Assembly (NCBI RefSeq): GCF_020177335.1
Contig: NZ_JAIVMG010000021.1
Location: 1 to 35,836, forward strand
Direction: 5' to 3'
Source of the DNA: Stappia indica
GTDB taxonomy: Bacteria > Pseudomonadota > Alphaproteobacteria > Rhizobiales > Stappiaceae
Length of the DNA stretch: 35,836 nt
The position numbers and the translations under genes are program-made. Below the pieces are notes generated by a model. It did no database searches. It saw only the letters and a list, made by a program, of their open reading frames with translations, and was not told where the DNA came from. Positions 13,886 to 24,047 of the stretch are shown here, in pieces (positions within the stretch are counted from its first letter, which is position 1; every line of letters begins with the position of its first letter).

Positions 13886-14359
13886 ATGGAAAAAGTTCCT
13901 ATGACATCCGCCGGCCATGCGATGCTGGAACGGGAACTCAAACAGCGGACGTCGGAAGAACGGCCGCGGATCATCCAGGCGATCGCCGAGGCGCGCGCTC
14001 ATGGCGATCTGTCGGAGAATGCGGAGTATCATGCTGCCAAGGAGCAGCAGAGCCACAATGAAGGCCGCATCAACGAGCTGGAAGACAAACTCGGCCGCGC
14101 CGAGGTGATCGACGTCACCAAGCTGTCCGGCGACACCGTGAAGTTCGGTGCGAAGGTGAAGCTCGTCGACGAGGATACCGAGGAAGAAAAGACCTACACG
14201 ATCGTCGGCGACGTGGAAGCCGACGTGAAGGCGGGCCGTATTTCGATCTCCTCGCCGATCGCCCGCGCGCTGATCGGCAAGGCGGTTGGCGACAGCGTCG
14301 AGGTCGCAGCTCCCGGCGGCGCCCACGCCTACGAGATCATCGAAGTCACCTTCGGATAA
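13886..14359 (+). CDS. greA: Transcription elongation factor GreA
   Basis: A 157-residue factor that enters the secondary channel of RNA polymerase and stimulates cleavage of backtracked transcripts. The N-terminal coiled coil runs to about residue 75 and carries the tip motif [16 protein letters not shown] with the acidic residues needed for cleavage stimulation. The C-terminal FKBP-like domain follows ([56 protein letters not shown]). Length is standard. The ATG at 13886 is preceded by CAGGA. It lies 104 bases after carB on the same strand and could be served by carB read-through or by its own promoter. Confidence 0.98.
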   Translation: MEKVPMTSAGHAMLERELKQRTSEERPRIIQAIAEARAHGDLSENAEYHAAKEQQSHNEGRINELEDKLGRAEVIDVTKLSGDTVKFGAKVKLVDEDTEEEKTYTIVGDVEADVKAGRISISSPIARALIGKAVGDSVEVAAPGGAHAYEIIEVTFG

Positions 14360-14517
14360 GCACCGGCCGGCTTCAGCCCGACCGGACTGCGCACGCGACC
14401 TATCGCCGCACGGCCGTCTCTTCCTGCCGAGCGGCGCGGTCCCTCTCCAAAAAGCTTCTCCGCAAACACGCCCCAGCGCGACGGACCCTTGCGCGATGGA
14501 TCGAAGGGCCGCCGTTG

Positions 14518-14994
14518 TCAGTCGATATGCTCGACCGGCACGGCGGCCTCGTTCTTGGTCTGGCGGATGGTCAGTGCGGTGCGCACGTTGTCCACGTTCG
14601 GCGCGGCCGTCAGATCGCGGATGATGAAGTTCTGGAAGCTTTGCAGGTCCGGAACCACGCATTTCAACAGGAAATCCACCTCGCCGGACAGCATGTAGCT
14701 CTCGCGCACCTCCGGCCAGGCCTTCACCTGCGTCTCGAAGGCAAGCAGATCCGCTTCCGTCTGGCTGTGCAGACCGACCATGGCAAAGGCGGTAACATCA
14801 AAGCCGAGCTGCTTTTCATCCAGAAGGGTGCGATAGCCGCGAATGAGGCCGGCTTCCTCAAGCGCACGCACCCGCCTGAGGCAGGGGGGCGCGGAAATAC
14901 CGACCCGGCGGGCCAGCTCGACGTTGGTGATGCGGCCATCGGCCTGCAATTCCTTAAGGATATGCCAATCAATCGCATCGAGGCGGATTTTCAC
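14518..14994 (-). CDS. Lrp/AsnC-family transcriptional regulator
   Basis: A 158-residue feast/famine regulator. The N-terminal winged HTH covers residues about 1-60 (LDAIDWHILKELQADGRITNVELARRVGISAPPCLRRVRALEEAGLIRGY). The C-terminal RAM ligand-binding domain follows (VTAFAMVGL..., WPEVRESYMLSGEVDFLLKCVVPDL, VDNVRTALTIRQTKNEAAVP). The start is GTG at 14994 with a strong AAGGAG about seven bases upstream. It is convergent with greA and divergent from the ELM1-like gene across roughly 170 bases, a layout in which Lrp-type proteins often regulate themselves and the neighbour. A leucine-responsive or other amino-acid effector is a family inference; the ligand cannot be read from the sequence. Confidence 0.95.
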   Translation of the reverse strand: MKIRLDAIDWHILKELQADGRITNVELARRVGISAPPCLRRVRALEEAGLIRGYRTLLDEKQLGFDVTAFAMVGLHSQTEADLLAFETQVKAWPEVRESYMLSGEVDFLLKCVVPDLQSFQNFIIRDLTAAPNVDNVRTALTIRQTKNEAAVPVEHID

Positions 14995-15163
14995 TCTGGT
15001 CTCCTTCGCAGATCAATGGCACAGCCATCCTTGCGAGTCTCTCGTGGTGGCGCGGCGGGGCTGTCCTGGCGCGCGCCCGCGAATCCCGGTTCGGATCGGG
15101 CGCTCATGTCTTAGCGCCTTAGTGTTTTTTGCGTAAGTCTGCAATACTGTGACAACGGACGGC

Positions 15164-17172
<2,009 letters not shown>

Positions 17173-17222
17173 CCTGCCGTTTGCGCCCCGTATCACCAAA
17201 CAAGAACCTGGCGGATATCACT

Positions 17223-18119
17223 GTGCCGTTGGACTGGGACAAACTTCGCATTTTTCACGCAGCGGCACAGGCCGGGAGCTTCACCCACGCGGGTGAAGCC
17301 CTCAACATGAGCCAATCCGCTGTCAGCCGACAGGTCAGCGCCCTGGAGCATGACCTGAAGGTGCCTCTGTTTCACCGTCACGCACGCGGCCTGCTGCTGA
17401 CGGAACAGGGCGAGGTGCTCTATCGCACCGCGCGGGAAGTGCTGATGAAGCTGGAGGCGGCGCAGACCCGCCTCACCGACAGCCGTGAGAAACCGAGCGG
17501 CGTGCTGCGGATCACCACCACCGTCGGCCTCGGCTCGACCTGGCTGGCCCAGCGCCTGCACGAGTTCATCGACCTCTACCCGGACATGGAGCTCAGGCTG
17601 ATCTTCGACGACGAAGAGCTTGACCTCGGCATGCGCGAGGCCGATGCGGCGATCCGCCTGCGCCAGCCGACCCAGCCCGACCTGATCCAGCGCAAGCTGT
17701 TCACGGTCCATTTCCACCTGTACGCCGCCCCGTCCTATCTCAAGCGCTTTGGCGCGCCGAAGAGCGTGGCGGATCTCGATTCGCACCGGATCATCACCTT
17801 CGGCGAACAGGCCCCGCCCTACCTGCGCGACATGAACTGGCTGGAGACCGCCGGGCTTCCCACCGGTCAGCGCCGGCGCAGCGTCTTGCGGATAAACAAT
17901 GTGGTGGCGATCAAGCGCGCCGTGCAGCAGGGGACCGGCATTGCCATCCTGCCCGACTACATCAACGAGGAAGGCTCCGGCCTCGTCCAGTTGATCCCCG
18001 AAGCCGAGGTGCCGAGCTTCGACACGTTCTTCGTCTATCCGTCCGAGCTGAAGAACACCGCCCGCATCACCGCCTTCCGCGACTTCCTGCTGGCGAACGC
18101 CGAACGCTGGACCTTCTGA
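17223..18119 (+). CDS. lsrB: LysR-family regulator LsrB/VtlR
   Basis: About 298 residues. The N-terminal winged HTH begins PLDWDKLRIFHAAAQAGSFTHAGEALNMSQSAVSRQVSALE and a periplasmic-binding-like effector domain follows (RITTTVGLGSTWLAQRLHEFIDLYPDMELRLIFDDEELDLGMREADAAIRL). Identification as LsrB of Sinorhizobium / VtlR of Brucella rests on position (directly after trxB, directly before tandem AbcR-like genes) and on the characteristic N-terminus. In Brucella, VtlR is known to activate abcR2 and small-peptide genes. GTG at 17223 has GGCGGA seven bases upstream; an in-frame TTG at 17181 lacks a ribosome site. The protein has no cysteine at all, which matters because LsrB in Sinorhizobium has been described as thiol-redox responsive. 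Confidence 0.88.
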   Translation: MPLDWDKLRIFHAAAQAGSFTHAGEALNMSQSAVSRQVSALEHDLKVPLFHRHARGLLLTEQGEVLYRTAREVLMKLEAAQTRLTDSREKPSGVLRITTTVGLGSTWLAQRLHEFIDLYPDMELRLIFDDEELDLGMREADAAIRLRQPTQPDLIQRKLFTVHFHLYAAPSYLKRFGAPKSVADLDSHRIITFGEQAPPYLRDMNWLETAGLPTGQRRRSVLRINNVVAIKRAVQQGTGIAILPDYINEEGSGLVQLIPEAEVPSFDTFFVYPSELKNTARITAFRDFLLANAERWTF

Positions 18120-18122
18120 GCC

Positions 18123-18161
18123 ATCCTGGCGGCCCCTCCCCGACAAAGGGGCCGCCAGGAT
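18123..18161 (+). terminator. Hairpin after lsrB (probable terminator)
   Basis: A perfect 14-bp GC-rich stem (18123-18136 with 18148-18161) with an 11-base loop begins four bases after the lsrB stop. There is no T-run after it, so it may act as an inefficient terminator or mRNA 3' stabiliser that insulates the sRNA genes downstream. Confidence 0.6.
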
Positions 18162-18232
18162 CGCCCGATTGGGCACGAATTGGCCTCATAGGGTCGCCGC
18201 TGCCCATTTCAATGGCAACGCCCCGCCAATTC

Positions 18233-18249
18233 TGCATAGCTGCAATGCA
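18233..18249 (+). promoter_or_regulatory. Candidate LsrB/VtlR operator upstream of sRNA 1
   Basis: TGCAT-N7-ATGCA, an interrupted dyad with T-N11-A spacings like those bound by LysR proteins, ends nine bases before the -35 box. The same element stands at the same place in unit 2. Assignment to LsrB is inferred from adjacency and from VtlR control of abcR2 in Brucella. Confidence 0.6.
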
Positions 18250-18258
18250 AAGGCGCTT

Positions 18259-18287
18259 CTTGCATAGGCGCGTTGTGCAGTGCATAT
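18259..18287 (+). promoter_or_regulatory. Promoter of sRNA 1
   Basis: CTTGCA (18259-18264), 17 bases, GCATAT (18282-18287). This is close to the alphaproteobacterial sigma-70 pattern CTTGAC-N17-CTATAT and is conserved exactly in unit 2. Transcription would begin near 18294. Confidence 0.75.
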
Positions 18288-18293
18288 AAGCAA

Positions 18294-18429
18294 CAGGCTG
18301 TTGGTTTGCTTCGTCGCTATCTCCTCCCAGCGACGTCTGATGCGACCAGCTGTTCCCTCTGGAAGGTGATTGCGCCACCTAGGTGGCAAAATCGAATAAC
18401 TGCCGGGCCACGTGCCCGGCATTTTTTTT
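18294..18429 (+). ncRNA. abcR1: AbcR-type trans-acting sRNA, copy 1
   Basis: The predicted transcript is about 136 nt. Hairpin 1 is a perfect 7-bp stem (CGTCGCT 18312-18318 with AGCGACG 18329-18335) presenting the loop ATCTCCTCCC. That loop is an unpaired anti-Shine-Dalgarno sequence like those AbcR sRNAs use to block ribosome sites of ABC-transporter mRNAs with Hfq. A small TTCC/GGAA hairpin with another CTCT loop follows (18353-18364), then a palindromic hairpin GCCACCTAGGTGGC (18374-18387). An A-rich single-stranded stretch (AAAATCGAATAA) suits Hfq, and the terminator ends the molecule. AbcR1/AbcR2 lie in tandem beside lsrB in Sinorhizobium and Agrobacterium, which matches this context. 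Exact ends and the copy numbering are assumed. Confidence 0.87.
18401..18429 (+). terminator. Rho-independent terminator of sRNA 1
   Basis: The 8-bp stem TGCCGGGC/GCCCGGCA (18401-18408, 18414-18421) with a 5-base loop is followed by eight T. Confidence 0.93.
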
Positions 18430-18509
18430 GCCCTCATGAGCTTGCAGGCAATCACCTTTCCGGCGACGCCGCCGAAAAACGCACCCCCCACTGGCGCCCC
18501 CTCCCATTT

Positions 18510-18526
18510 TGCATGGCTGCAATGCA
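18510..18526 (+). promoter_or_regulatory. Candidate LsrB/VtlR operator upstream of sRNA 2
   Basis: TGCAT-N7-ATGCA again, differing from copy 1 at a single spacer base and also ending nine bases before the -35 box, although flanking sequence has diverged. Preservation of both arms points to a functional site. Confidence 0.6.
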
Positions 18527-18535
18527 GCACTGCCT

Positions 18536-18564
18536 CTTGCATAGGCACGTTGTGCACTGCATAT
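18536..18564 (+). promoter_or_regulatory. Promoter of sRNA 2
   Basis: CTTGCA (18536-18541), 17 bases, GCATAT (18559-18564), identical in boxes and spacing to the promoter of copy 1. Start expected near 18571. Confidence 0.75.
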
Positions 18565-18570
18565 AAGCAA

Positions 18571-18706
18571 CAGGCTTCTGGTTTGCTTCGTCGCTATCTC
18601 CTCCCAGCGACGTCTGATGCGACCAGTTGTTCCCTCTGGAAGGTGATTGCGCCACTTAGGTGGCAAAATCGAATAACTGCCGGGCCCTGTGCCCGGCATT
18701 TTTTTT
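18571..18706 (+). ncRNA. abcR2: AbcR-type trans-acting sRNA, copy 2
   Basis: The predicted transcript is about 136 nt, same length as copy 1 and about 96% identical. The anti-Shine-Dalgarno hairpin and the TTCC/GGAA hairpin are unchanged. In the third hairpin a C to T change (GCCACTTAGGTGGC, 18651-18664) keeps pairing as G-U, and terminator-loop bases differ. Changes fall in loops, wobble positions or the 5' end, which supports selection on RNA structure. The second copy ends 24 bases before the end of the convergent msrP gene. Confidence 0.87.
18678..18706 (+). terminator. Rho-independent terminator of sRNA 2
   Basis: The same 8-bp stem as copy 1 (18678-18685 with 18691-18698) with loop CCTGT is followed by eight T. 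Confidence 0.93.
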
Positions 18707-18729
18707 GCCTCCTCGCGGACGGGCGCCCC

Positions 18730-19713
18730 TCACATATAGAGCGCCTCGCCCTCCAGCCCCGTGTAGAGCCCGGCCACCTGTTCGCCATAGCCGTTGAAGA
18801 GCTGGGTCGGTATCCGCTCGCCGGTGGCGAGCAGCCGCTCGCTTGCCTGGCTCCAGCGCGGATGTGGCACATCCGGGTTCACATTCGCCCAGAAACCGTA
18901 TTCGGACGCGGCAATCTGTTCCCAGAAACTGACCGGCCGCATGTCGGTGAAGCTGATGCGCACGATCGACTTGATCGACTTGAAGCCGTATTTCCACGGC
19001 ACCGCCAACCGCAGCGGCGCGCCGAACTGCTTCGCCAGCGGCTTGCCGTAGACCCCGGTGGCGATGAAGGCCAGTTCATTGGTCGCCTCGGCGAGCGTCA
19101 GCCCCTCCACATAGGGCCAGGGATACCAGGACGCCCGCTGGCCGGTGGCCACATCCGGATCGAGAAAGGTCTCCATCCGCAGGTATTTCGCATCCGAGGT
19201 CGGCGCGGCGAGCCGCACCAGCTCGGCCAGCGGGAAGCCGGACCAGGGCACCGCCATCGACCAGGCCTCGACACAGCGATGCCGGTAAAGCCGCTCCTCA
19301 AGCGGCATTTTCTTCAAGAGATCGTCAATGGCAATGGTCTGGGGATTGTCGCACAGCCCGTCGATCCGCAGCTCCCAGGGGCGGATCTTCAGCGCCTGCG
19401 CGGCACTGGCGATCTGCTTGTGGGAGCCGAATTCATAGAAGTTGTTGTAGGTGGAGGTGATCGCCTCCGGTGTCAGCGGCCGTCCCGGCTGATAGGCCTC
19501 GTTGCGCGGCACCGGATAGAGCCCGGCGCTCGGGTCCCCCTCCGCCGCCAGCGCCCCGCCGGGCAAGAGGGCACTGCCCGCGATTCCCCCGGCGGCCATC
19601 CCTCCGGCTGTAAGTCCGAACCCCGCAAGCAGCTGGCGCCGATTGAGAAACACCGCCTCCGGCGTCGCGGCCGCTTCCGGCAGTTCCCATCCGCGTTTGC
19701 GCAGGATGTGCAT
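18730..19713 (-). CDS. msrP: Protein-methionine-sulfoxide reductase catalytic subunit MsrP (YedY)
   Basis: A 327-residue periplasmic molybdoenzyme that repairs oxidised methionines in envelope proteins. A twin-arginine signal is clear: NRRQLLAGFGL at residues 24-34 then a hydrophobic Ala/Gly stretch ending ALAAEG near 58. The mature part has the sulfite-oxidase fold, with the molybdenum-ligand cysteine in RHRCVEAWSM (about Cys147) and the conserved end QLFNGYGEQVAGLYTGLEGEALYM. ATG at 19713 has AAGGGA upstream and gives a normal-length protein. The usual partner, the haem membrane protein MsrQ, is not adjacent: the sRNA locus occupies the downstream side. The gene is 136 bases downstream of the EF-G-like gene on the same strand. 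Confidence 0.95.
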   Translation of the reverse strand: MHILRKRGWELPEAAATPEAVFLNRRQLLAGFGLTAGGMAAGGIAGSALLPGGALAAEGDPSAGLYPVPRNEAYQPGRPLTPEAITSTYNNFYEFGSHKQIASAAQALKIRPWELRIDGLCDNPQTIAIDDLLKKMPLEERLYRHRCVEAWSMAVPWSGFPLAELVRLAAPTSDAKYLRMETFLDPDVATGQRASWYPWPYVEGLTLAEATNELAFIATGVYGKPLAKQFGAPLRLAVPWKYGFKSIKSIVRISFTDMRPVSFWEQIAASEYGFWANVNPDVPHPRWSQASERLLATGERIPTQLFNGYGEQVAGLYTGLEGEALYM

Positions 19714-19849
19714 CGGCAGTCCCTTTCCAGTCAGATCACATGTCTCCTTCTGGCTAACGCTCCGCGACCTCGCGTGCAAATCAAGCCCGGTTGATCGGGC
19801 TGGCAGGACGGAGCCCGTCCGCCCCGTCCCGCCATCGGCCTGACTGTCC

Positions 19850-21925
19850 TCAGGCAGCCTTGCGCCCATGGCGCGCCAACACCTGGTCGGCCGCCTTGCC
19901 GCCGAGCTCCGCCAGGTGATCGAACCGCTTGCTGTAGCTTGCCACGCCGGCGGTCGCCGAGCGCAGCTCGATGATCAACCCGCCGATTTCCGCTTCCGGC
20001 ATCATCGCCCGCACCTCGTCCCATCCGGGCCAGCCGGCGCGCGCATCGAAGCCGAGCAACTGGCCGCGCCGCGCCGAGACGATGCCGTTGATCCGGGCCG
20101 TTGCATCGCTCGGACAGAAGATCGTCACCTCATGCACCGGCTCCAGCAGCACCGGCTTGCACATGGGAAGCCCCTCGCGCATGGCCTGGATTGCCGCCAT
20201 GCGGAATGCCTGGTCGGAGGAATCGACGCTGTGGTAGGAGCCGTCTGTCAGGGTCACCGCCAGATCGACCGTGGGAAAGCCGAGGGTTCCCCGCTGCAGC
20301 GCTTCCTCAACACCGGCCCGCACCGCCGAAATATACTGTTTCGGCACCACACCGCCGGTGATCGTGTCGGTGAAGACGAACCCATCGCCCCGCCCGAGCG
20401 GCTGGATCTCCAGCGCCACATCGCCGAACTGGCCATGCCCGCCCGACTGCTTCTTGTAGCGGGAGCGCACCGCCGCCGTGGCGCGGATGGTCTCGCGATA
20501 AGGCACCGCCGGATCGCCGGTTTCCACCGACAGGCCGTATTTGCCCGTCAGCCGTTCCAAGGCAACACGCAGGTGCATCTCGCCCTGCCCCTCCACCAGC
20601 GTCTCTGTCATGTCCTGCAACTGGGTGACCACCAGCGACGGATCCTCCTCCACCAGCTTGGCCAGCGCGCTGGTCAGCTTGACCTCGTCCCGGCGCTCCT
20701 TCGGCCGCACCGCCAGCGCCAGCACCGGCTGCGCCGGCGCCAGGGGGGCCAGTTGCGGCGCCGGGTGCTCCAGCCCCAGGGTCTCCCCGGTCAGCACCCC
20801 TTCCAGCTTGCCAAGCGCGACAGTGTCGCCGACGCCCGCGCTCTCGCGCTTCAGCGCCTGCTGACCCATCACCGTGTAGAGACCAGACACCCGCGCCGGG
20901 CTGCCATCGGCACGCTGCAAGGTATCCGCATCGCCAACCGACCCGGCCAGCACCCGCGCCACCGACAGCTTGCCCGCATGCAGCGTGTGCACGGTCTTGA
21001 GGACCTGAAGCACCGTATCGCCACGCTCCTCCAGCCCGAGGCGGGCGGCGGTGGCGCCAATCCCCGGCGCCTCGTGGCGGATCGCCTTCAGCAAGCGGCC
21101 GATGCCATGGCCGTGTTCGGCCGATCCGAACAGGACCGGCAGGATCATGCCCTCGCGCATTTCCCCGGACAGATCCGCGAACACCCGCTCCCGGTCCGGC
21201 GCGGCATCCTCCAGAAGCGCCTCCATCAGCACATCGTCATGATCGGCCAGCGTTTCCAGCATGGAGAACCGCGCCTCGATCTCGCGCGCCACCTCCTCGC
21301 CGGGGATCTCGATCACCTCGCTTTCGGCCTGCTCGCGGTAGACATGCGCCCGCTCCAGCGCCAGGTCGATGTAGCCGGTGGCAACCCCCTCCGACCAGAT
21401 CGGGATCTGGCGCAGCACCAGCGGCACGCTGGAGGCCGGCTGCAGCATCTGCAGCACCTCGCGCATGCGCAAGGAAGCCTTGTCGATCTTGTTGAGGAAG
21501 AGAACATGCGGAATGCCCTGGTCCTCGAGCTGCTTCAGGATCACCTGCAGCGCCGCGACCTTCTTCTCATCCGCCTCGACGACGACGACGGCCAGGTCGA
21601 GACCCGGCAGAACGCCGGCGCTCTCGCCGAGAAAATCGACGGCGCCGGGGCAATCGAGAAAGGTGATCCTCTCCCCGAGATACTCCGCCTCGGCGATATT
21701 CACCTCAACGCTCATGGCATGGGCGCGCGCCTCCGGCGCCCCGTCGCCGACGGTGTTTCCCGCCGCGATCGTTCCCTGCCGCTGAATGGCCCCCGTGCGC
21801 GCCAGAAGCGCTTCGAGCAAGGTCGTCTTGCCGCTGCCGAACGGCCCGACGATGCCGATGCACCGGGGCCCCGTTTCCCTGCCGCCGTTGAAACCACCGC
21901 CTCCGGATCCGCTGTCCGCACCCAT
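19850..21925 (-). CDS. Elongation factor G-like GTPase (EF-G paralogue, FusA2 type)
   Basis: A 691-residue translational GTPase with the EF-G domain set. The G domain starts with GIVGPFGSGKTTLLEALL (P-loop near residue 30), switch II is DCPGAVDF and the specificity motif is NKID. Domain II, III and V and an EF-G domain IV (PYRETIRATAAVRSRYKKQSGGHGQFGDVALEIQP) follow. Canonical EF-G has DTPGHVDF; here the catalytic histidine position is alanine. This marks the EF-G-like paralogue group, whose role in translation is not defined, rather than the main elongation factor. ATG at 21925 with AAGGGAG is preferred; ATG 21949 and TTG 21952 lie upstream without ribosome sites. A signal-less cytoplasmic protein, possibly cotranscribed with msrP. 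Confidence 0.9.
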   Translation of the reverse strand: MGADSGSGGGGFNGGRETGPRCIGIVGPFGSGKTTLLEALLARTGAIQRQGTIAAGNTVGDGAPEARAHAMSVEVNIAEAEYLGERITFLDCPGAVDFLGESAGVLPGLDLAVVVVEADEKKVAALQVILKQLEDQGIPHVLFLNKIDKASLRMREVLQMLQPASSVPLVLRQIPIWSEGVATGYIDLALERAHVYREQAESEVIEIPGEEVAREIEARFSMLETLADHDDVLMEALLEDAAPDRERVFADLSGEMREGMILPVLFGSAEHGHGIGRLLKAIRHEAPGIGATAARLGLEERGDTVLQVLKTVHTLHAGKLSVARVLAGSVGDADTLQRADGSPARVSGLYTVMGQQALKRESAGVGDTVALGKLEGVLTGETLGLEHPAPQLAPLAPAQPVLALAVRPKERRDEVKLTSALAKLVEEDPSLVVTQLQDMTETLVEGQGEMHLRVALERLTGKYGLSVETGDPAVPYRETIRATAAVRSRYKKQSGGHGQFGDVALEIQPLGRGDGFVFTDTITGGVVPKQYISAVRAGVEEALQRGTLGFPTVDLAVTLTDGSYHSVDSSDQAFRMAAIQAMREGLPMCKPVLLEPVHEVTIFCPSDATARINGIVSARRGQLLGFDARAGWPGWDEVRAMMPEAEIGGLIIELRSATAGVASYSKRFDHLAELGGKAADQVLARHGRKAA

Positions 21926-22168
21926 GACCGCAACTCCCTTGCCTTGCATCAACAGGAGGGACCGGGCACGGCGGAACCAGACCGGGGCCGCGCGCGGCGC
22001 CCCCGCCCGCCGACGGCGAGCGGATGATCATGGTCGCGCCACTGGATCAGGGAACGCAAGGGAAACCGTTCCCGCAGCGCAGCACGAGCCCTGCGGCCAA
22101 GGCGCGCAGCCAAACGAAAAGGACCGCCCCGAGTGTGATGCCAAAGCCCTTTGTTTCGGAAGAAGGGG

Positions 22169-22475
22169 GCGTCCTCCCGGACGAAGCGCAGCGGAGATCC
22201 GGGATCGGCGAGGCACGGCCGCTCGGTTCCGGTCTCTTCAAAAAGCGCGTCTTCTGGCTCTCCGATCCCGGGTCGCGCCAGGGCTTGCCCGGGACGACGC
22301 CGAGAAATGGCGCAAGGGCTACTCTTCTCCCGACATTGCCCCACACTCCGCGTCTTCCCGGACGACGCGTACGCGGAGATCCGGGACCGGAGAGCCACGG
22401 TCTGCCGGTTTCAGACCCATGAAACGCACGGCTTTCGGTTCCCCGATCCCGGCTCGGGGGCCGGGATGACGCCGA
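22169..22475. repeat. Mosaic of four palindromic extragenic elements in alternating orientation
   Basis: Four elements share a TCCCGG...CCGGGA core: A 22176-22204 (forward), B 22266-22294 (inverse), C 22356-22386 (forward), D 22447-22466 (inverse). A and C share GCGTCYTCCCGGACGA and CGGAGATCCGGGA. B and D share the inverse GATCCCGG and CCGGGA-GACG ends. The base pair closing each core differs but stays paired (A-T, G-C, A-T, C-G). The A-B and C-D pairs, including their inner spacers, look like two diverged copies of one roughly 130-bp unit. This resembles the REP/BIME-like intergenic mosaics of enterobacteria and the palindromic elements of rhizobial genomes. Confidence 0.85.
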
Positions 22476-22629
22476 GGCGCGAGGCATCGATTGCCGTCAT
22501 GCGAAAGATCATCGCCCTCCTCAATGCACGCATCAGAGACGAACTCACCGCAATGAGTTGATGACGCCGTGAGGGACCGTTGTCCCTTACCAGTGGTTTT
22601 TTGAGGGGGCGACGCGGGAGCGCAGATCC

Positions 22630-22659
22630 AAACGAAAACGGGGCGGCCAGGGCCGCCCC
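22630..22659 (-). terminator. Rho-independent terminator of the aminotransferase gene
   Basis: On the minus strand, 35 bases after the stop, a 9-bp GC stem (22640-22648 with 22651-22659, 2-base centre) is followed by TTTTCGTTT. The T-run is interrupted, so efficiency is uncertain. Confidence 0.7.
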
Positions 22660-22693
22660 GAACGCAGGCAATTTGTCGGAAAACCCGCGCGGA

Positions 22694-23935
<1,242 letters not shown>

Positions 23936-24047
23936 CTACTTCCGGGCCCGTATCCATGCAAGGCCATCGCGGCCCGCCCAAGGGGAATTCCTCCACCTTT
24001 GCCACCCCATGCCGGGCCGGACATCTTCCGGCCCGTGCCTTTCGTGC

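Larger units (their letters stand above)
18233..18706 (+). repeat. Tandem duplication carrying two sRNA genes (two ~197-bp units, period 277 bp)
   Basis: Unit 1 (18233-18429) and unit 2 (18510-18706) are the same length from upstream palindrome to terminator T-run. Identity is near complete from the -10 box to the end (about six substitutions in 136 bases). The promoter-upstream part is more diverged except at the palindrome and the -35 box. The 80-base spacer between the units is not conserved. Confidence 0.93.
21926..22693. other. Structured intergenic region between the EF-G-like gene and aspC
   Basis: These 768 bases have no supported gene. They hold the palindromic mosaic at 22169-22475, a further 7-bp inverted repeat at 22050-22073 (GGGAACG/CGTTCCC) and the aspC terminator at the right end. 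The region between 22480 and 22610 shows nothing recognisable. Open frames crossing it change amino-acid character abruptly and lack family resemblance. Confidence 0.65.

Noticed and set aside
18233-18706. Repeated blocks that might be read as a short CRISPR or an insertion-sequence pair.
   Set aside because: Only two units with promoter, sRNA body and terminator in each; no short regular spacers, no transposase, no terminal inverted repeats.
19784-19801. Small hairpin (AGCCCG/CGGGCT) after the EF-G-like gene as a terminator.
   Set aside because: Only six pairs and a poor T-run (TGATTT); too weak to list, and read-through into msrP is plausible.
19868-22027. Long plus-strand frame opposite the EF-G-like gene.
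   Set aside because: Arg/His/Gln-rich shadow of a well-recognised GTPase on the minus strand.
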